Source: Planctomycetaceae bacterium | GTDB taxonomy: Bacteria > Planctomycetota > Planctomycetia > Planctomycetales > Planctomycetaceae | Length of the DNA stretch: 9,576 bases | Direction: 5' to 3' | Assembly (NCBI GenBank): GCA_020426065.1 | Contig: JAGQQT010000122.1 | Coordinates: 1 to 9,576 of the forward strand | In this document: in pieces, positions 6,261-9,576 of the stretch | Position numbering within the stretch: position 1 is the stretch's first letter | Layout: each line of letters opens with the position of its first letter | The notes under the pieces: model-generated | The model's input: only the letters and a program-made list of their open reading frames with translations | The model's database searches: none | What the model was told of the DNA's origin: nothing | Position numbers and translations under genes: made by a program

Positions 6261-6824
6261 TCAGAAGGTGTTTTGATCACCTTTGTAGAAGAAATCGCTC
6301 GGACCTTTGTGTGTGTAGTAAGGGTAAGTCACGACACCACCGGGCTGGTTTGGACATGGATAGCTCAGGTTGTCCGGTTCCCGATAGGAATAGGTATGGT
6401 AGTGGTAGATCCCGCGGTGACGACGTCCGCCATGATCCCAGCACTGTTCCTGGTACTGGGGAGGACATTTGCTGAAGCCGGCATAGGGGCCAACCGGGCT
6501 GGGCTGCTGATCGAAGTTTCCGTAACCGGCATAGGGACTCTGGCCATATCCGGCGTACATTCCGGGAGCGTAACCGGCATCAGCAGGCATCCTGTACCGG
6601 TGATGGCTGACGGTATCATCGTAGAGCTGATTCTCCAGGGCTCCGCGCATCTCACCCTGCATGCCAGCTGTCTGTTGAATCTCAGAGGCCTGAGCAGCGG
6701 ATGGCTGCCAGCTGGTTTCAGGCGACTGGCCTCGCACAGTGCCCTGTTGCATCGTACTGCAACCGGTGCACAAGCTGAGCAGCAGTCCGGCAGCAATTGT
6801 TGTAGTCCAAGGATAGCATCGCAT
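6261..6824 (-). CDS. Predicted Tyr/Gly-rich lipoprotein of unknown function
   Basis: The 187-residue protein starts with MRCYPW, a hydrophobic stretch (TTTIAAGLLLSLC) and CTGCST, suggesting a signal peptidase II site at C22. The -3 residue is Cys rather than the usual Leu, so the lipobox is slightly atypical. The mature part is Gln-rich at first (24-60). It then has a Tyr/Gly/Pro repeat-like run with PYAGYG and GPYAGF motifs (83-117), then a His/Tyr-rich stretch (RRHRGIYHYHTYSY, 134-147) and VVTYPYYTHKGPSDFF (164-179). Three further Cys (120, 128, 157) could form disulfides. Location is probably the periplasmic face of a membrane or the cell surface. No enzyme motif is visible. ATG at 6824 has GGGGGAAA upstream. 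The opposite strand holds a long open frame here, but only this strand shows signal peptide, lipobox and terminator. Confidence 0.8.
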   Translation of the reverse strand: MRCYPWTTTIAAGLLLSLCTGCSTMQQGTVRGQSPETSWQPSAAQASEIQQTAGMQGEMRGALENQLYDDTVSHHRYRMPADAGYAPGMYAGYGQSPYAGYGNFDQQPSPVGPYAGFSKCPPQYQEQCWDHGGRRHRGIYHYHTYSYREPDNLSYPCPNQPGGVVTYPYYTHKGPSDFFYKGDQNTF

Positions 6825-7345
6825 ACGGAATTTCCCCCACGCACCAGTTCGCGTGCCGATTATTGAGGAATCGAAATCCCTCTAACCAACTGTTCGGTCT
6901 GTTGATCCTTCATGCAGACATTCCAGCGCAATCAGGATGTTTGTCTGGATGATTTATCGGCCAAAAAAGTCGTTATGTTAGGACGAATCCGACTAATTCG
7001 TACGAACGGCACGATTTGACCATCAGGACGCCGTTGCAGAAATTCTCCAACCGCTGTAAATTCACATTTGAGTCAAGATCATTCACGCGGGAATTTTCCG
7101 GGAAGACTCCGGGAAACAGGCAGTTTGTCAGTCTCTGAGAGACTCCCTTCGCCGGAGTGATCACATAATGCCATGAAAATCAGAGAGATCCCCACTGATT
7201 CCCACCTGAATCTGACCGGTGCAAGATCGAACTCTTTTTAGGGTTGATCGACTGACAGGAGCGTAAATCGAGGGGGACAACCTGTTCCTGATCCTGACAG
7301 GGCACTGGCCCATCTGTGTGCCCCAGCACAAAGGAGTGTGTAAAC
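6825..7345. promoter_or_regulatory. Divergent intergenic region with palindromes
   Basis: This 521-base gap between divergent genes contains no credible gene. It should hold both promoters, though no convincing -35/-10 pair stands out. Symmetric elements are TTCGTACGAA (6997-7006, a perfect 10-base palindrome), AGTCTC-TGA-GAGACT (7130-7144, 6-bp stem) and GTGATCAC (7158-7165). The last two lie nearer the + gene and could be operator or leader structures. Confidence 0.4.
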
Positions 7346-8089
7346 GTGTTCATTGCTGCAACAACCGGTTCTTTTGCGAATCTCTCGTTTGAAGCGGCTT
7401 GTACTCAAATCGCAGATCTGGAATTTGATCGCATTGAGATCACCTTCAGCAGTCCCGAGGCGGATTTTTCCGTGGATTCGATTGTTGCAGATGTCGATGC
7501 GGCCATGCTTCGTTGTCGCAACTCCACCCGACTTTCGATTTGTGCCTTCAACATCACCTATGATCTGCCGCTGGATCATTTCCCCGCACTGTTCAAGCTG
7601 GCCAAGCTGATCAAGGTGTCCCAGGTAACAATTCCTTCGCTGGAACTGGGAACCCCCTTCAATGATGAAACCGACCGGCTCAAGCAACTGGTGCATCAGG
7701 CGACCCAGGATGGAATCCGTCTGTCTCTCAAAACAGAAAACGGCCGACTCACCGAGGATCCACTGACAGCAGTCGAGTTATGCAAAACCGTCAAGGGTCT
7801 CGGAATTACACTCGACCCTTCGCACTACACGACCGGTCCACATCGGAATCAGGACTATGACATCGTGCTGCCTTACACCACGCATGTTCATTTTCGGGAC
7901 TCCACTCCCGATCAGTTTCAGGTGCCTGTCGGACTGGGAGAAATCGATTACAGCCGGGTCATGACCGGGCTGAAGCGTTTTGATTATCGTCGAGTCTTCA
8001 GCGTGGACCTGGTGCCGGAAGGCATGGCACAGGATGCGATCGGCCTGGAGATGAGAAAGCTCCGCATGCTGCTGGAAACTCTGCTCTAG
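7346..8089 (+). CDS. Sugar phosphate isomerase/epimerase-type TIM barrel (short form)
   Basis: This 247-residue cytoplasmic protein belongs to the same AP-endonuclease-2/xylose isomerase-like superfamily as the gene at 2658, but it is shorter and clearly diverged. Signatures are FDRIEITF (27-34), LSLKTENG (126-133) with probable metal ligand E131, LDPSHYTTG (156-164) with D157, THVHFRD (179-185) with H182, and VGLGEIDY (195-202), common in this family. The last ligand position, usually Glu in a S-I/V-E motif, is Asp here (FSVDL, D221). A GTG start at 7346 is chosen because AAGGAG lies at 7331-7336 with nine-base spacing; an upstream GTG at 7316 would include the ribosome binding site within the coding sequence. 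The substrate cannot be told from the sequence. It is monocistronic and ends at a two-way terminator. Confidence 0.85.
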   Translation: MFIAATTGSFANLSFEAACTQIADLEFDRIEITFSSPEADFSVDSIVADVDAAMLRCRNSTRLSICAFNITYDLPLDHFPALFKLAKLIKVSQVTIPSLELGTPFNDETDRLKQLVHQATQDGIRLSLKTENGRLTEDPLTAVELCKTVKGLGITLDPSHYTTGPHRNQDYDIVLPYTTHVHFRDSTPDQFQVPVGLGEIDYSRVMTGLKRFDYRRVFSVDLVPEGMAQDAIGLEMRKLRMLLETLL

Positions 8090-8103
8090 ATTCGGTCACT
8101 ATC

Positions 8104-8144
8104 AAAAAAATGAGAGCCAGGCTCCCTGAGGAACCTGGCTCTTT
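8104..8144. terminator. Two-way intrinsic terminator between convergent genes
   Basis: AGAGCCAGG (8113-8121) pairs with CCTGGCTCT (8134-8142), and after one mismatch three more pairs extend the stem. The A-run at 8104-8110 gives a seven-base T-run on the minus strand, so it is strong for the RTX-calpain gene. The short TTT on the + side gives weaker termination for the isomerase-type gene. Confidence 0.85.
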
Positions 8145-8163
8145 CAACTGGCGGTACGAATCA

Positions 8164-9576
8164 TCACACACGGCCGCCGTTGACTGCTCCATACATGTTC
8201 CGCAACTGAGCGGGTGTGACCCAGACGTAGCCGTCGTCTGCACCTTCAACAGTCGCACCATCTACTCCCCAGGGATTTCGCAGCATGATCGATGTCACGG
8301 TTCCATAGGAGTTGCGGTTGACCCCAGCCACTGTGTACATGTGCCCGGTGATCAGTTCGCCATTTCCAGCCTTCTTGTTTCCGGTGAATCCCACTGTGAC
8401 GGCTTCGTTGTTACGGAATTTGTTGTAGATGTAATTTCCGAGAGCCGTGGCAGAAGAGAACCGACCGAGAGAGACATTGAATGTGGAACTGGAACGGAAT
8501 GCCTGGTTCACTTCCACAGACCAGCCACCTTCTGTCGAAGCATAGCTGTTCTGTCCCCGGCGATGATGAGCCCAGGCCTTTTCGGCAATGGCTACCCACA
8601 TGCTGTTACCCCGTCCCAGTTTGGCATAAGCCGGTGTGGTGCTGGAACTGCTGGAGACAGGCAGATCACTATCGAGACGGTAAAAGGAATTCCCGTAACG
8701 GACGCCGTAGGTCCCATCATTGAAATCAACGATGCTCTGACGAATAGCGTGAGGGCTGTCTTCGGCAATCGCTCCCAGTCCGGCCAGGAAGTAACAGTCG
8801 CCCAGCTCACCCTGCACAACATCTTCCATATCCGGTCCCCGGCTTGAAAACAGATCGTTGCCGCTGAAATTCCTGTAAGTGTGACCACTCTTCACAGAGG
8901 GATCGGCGATCGAATCTCCGTTCAGGGTGCGGTCTGCACCGTTGCTGAAGCTGGAAACCTGGTTGACCAGATCATAGCTCGAGTTGCCATACATACGGTC
9001 GCTGGAAGATCCTGTCCGGTCAACCCAGATCGAATCCCGTCCGGTATCGCTTTGAACGTAATCAAGTGTTCCATTATCGATCGCGATGATGACATCATCT
9101 CCTGAGCCACCCCACATCGTATCGGTACCACTTCCTCCGTTGATGTGGTCGTTTCCGGACATCCCGTTGATCCGGTCATTTCCACTCTCACCCAGGAGGG
9201 TATCGTTGTGATTTCCACCATTGAGGTAATCATTTCCATATCCACCCTTAATGGTGTCGTTGCCGTCATTGCCGTAGGCGTAGTCGTTTCCAGATCCGGC
9301 ATCGATGTAGTCGTTTCCGCTTCCGCCGTACAACCGATCGTTTCCACCATATCCCTTGATGGTGTCGTTGCCAGATCCACCGACCAGAACATCGACTCCG
9401 TCATAACCTTCGAGATAATCATTGCCGCCGTTCCCGAAGGCGCGAGTTGGCAGGTAGCGAACCATGTTCACAAAGCGGTCGTTCCCATTTCCTCCCTGGA
9501 ACTCAACTGCAGTGACTCCTGAACGATCATATGTTTTGTTGGCAGACAGATCCTTGATGCGGATCTTGGAGCCAAC
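8164..9576 (-). CDS. RTX-repeat protein with calpain-type (C2) cysteine protease domain, 5' end missing
   Basis: The frame is open to the right edge, so the N-terminus lies outside the window; 470 residues are seen. Numbered from the first visible residue, about 27-165 contain some 13 RTX-type nonapeptides (GGxGNDxxx), which bind calcium in a beta-roll and are usually found on secreted proteins. A linker follows. From about 236 to 465 is a calpain-like domain: QGELGDCYFLAGLGAI (255-270) with catalytic Cys261 and oxyanion Gln255, GHMYTVAGV (411-419) with His412, and LRNPWG (432-437) with Asn434. The full triad is present, so protease activity is expected, probably outside the cell. A GTG in frame at 9471 is only internal, because GGNGND-type repeat sequence continues upstream of it. 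The gene ends at the two-way terminator. Confidence 0.93.
   Translation of the reverse strand, partial: VGSKIRIKDLSANKTYDRSGVTAVEFQGGNGNDRFVNMVRYLPTRAFGNGGNDYLEGYDGVDVLVGGSGNDTIKGYGGNDRLYGGSGNDYIDAGSGNDYAYGNDGNDTIKGGYGNDYLNGGNHNDTLLGESGNDRINGMSGNDHINGGSGTDTMWGGSGDDVIIAIDNGTLDYVQSDTGRDSIWVDRTGSSSDRMYGNSSYDLVNQVSSFSNGADRTLNGDSIADPSVKSGHTYRNFSGNDLFSSRGPDMEDVVQGELGDCYFLAGLGAIAEDSPHAIRQSIVDFNDGTYGVRYGNSFYRLDSDLPVSSSSSTTPAYAKLGRGNSMWVAIAEKAWAHHRRGQNSYASTEGGWSVEVNQAFRSSSTFNVSLGRFSSATALGNYIYNKFRNNEAVTVGFTGNKKAGNGELITGHMYTVAGVNRNSYGTVTSIMLRNPWGVDGATVEGADDGYVWVTPAQLRNMYGAVNGGRV
9085..9435 (-). repeat. RTX nonapeptide coding repeats
   Basis: About 12-13 imperfect 27-base units encode GGxGNDxxx peptides. 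Asn-Asp is nearly invariant (GTD, GDD and GVD occur as variants). An additional unit (GGNGNDRFV) lies at about 9464-9490, separated by an YLPTRAF spacer. The repeats are diverged at DNA level, so recent expansion is not obvious. Confidence 0.9.

Noticed and set aside
6168..6866. Long + strand open frame (232 codons) opposite the lipoprotein gene
   Set aside because: No ribosome binding site and no family motifs. The minus strand shows a signal peptide, lipobox-like site and terminator. The + frame stays open only because of the composition of the minus gene.
2658..8089. The two isomerase/epimerase-type genes as a recent duplication or shared pathway
   Set aside because: They differ in length and in most of the sequence outside the metal-site motifs, and they sit in separate transcription units more than 3.6 kb apart.
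8110..8847. 245-codon + strand open frame opposite the calpain domain
   Set aside because: It begins inside the terminator hairpin, has no ribosome binding site, and overlaps the intact catalytic domain on the minus strand.
9085..9435. Periodic repeats resembling a CRISPR array
   Set aside because: The period is 27 bases with no spacers. The units are diverged and in frame, encoding RTX nonapeptides.
8881..9522. Val/Ile/Ser-rich + strand open frames opposite the RTX repeats
   Set aside because: They are antisense readings of the repeated GGxGND codons and have periodic low-complexity translations.

Overview
The window looks like chromosomal DNA of a planctomycete, probably of the Planctomycetaceae (Gimesia/Rubinisphaera-type). 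This is an inference from gene content. It rests on a TPR protein carrying two RNA polymerase alpha-CTD-like domains next to rpsR, a secreted protein with RTX repeats and a calpain domain, a Tyr/Gly-rich lipoprotein, and several sugar isomerase/epimerase-type TIM barrels. The genes are loosely packed, with many single-gene units bounded by clear intrinsic terminators.

Left part (1-2657, + strand): about 800 bases hold no complete gene, only a possible 3' tail of an upstream gene and a decayed fragment resembling the C-terminal part of an RND-efflux periplasmic adaptor. Then come rpsR (ribosomal protein S18, standing alone), the TPR/double alpha-CTD protein, and a strong terminator.

Centre (2658-6260): a 332-residue isomerase/epimerase-family protein (+) ends at a strong terminator. 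Facing it on the minus strand are an M16-type peptidase homologue whose zinc site is entirely lost, a small molybdopterin-oxidoreductase-like protein with no cysteine where the family carries its Mo ligand, and a short zinc-ribbon protein. The zinc-ribbon protein's upstream region contains a GAAC-N4-GTTC box and a 9-1-9 palindrome. The M16 homologue and the oxidoreductase-like gene are 20 bases apart and probably form one operon.

Right part (6261-9576): a predicted Tyr/Gly-rich lipoprotein (minus) diverges from a second, smaller isomerase/epimerase-type protein (+) across a 521-base gap. That + gene converges, through a two-way terminator, on a minus-strand gene running off the right edge. 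This last gene encodes RTX calcium-binding repeats followed by a calpain-type cysteine protease domain with the Cys/His/Asn triad intact.

The most unusual points are the operon of two apparently ligand-less enzyme homologues, the free-standing double alpha-CTD on a TPR scaffold, the RTX-calpain fusion, and the LexA-like box ahead of the zinc-ribbon gene. I see no CRISPR array, tRNA, rRNA, insertion sequence or replication origin.
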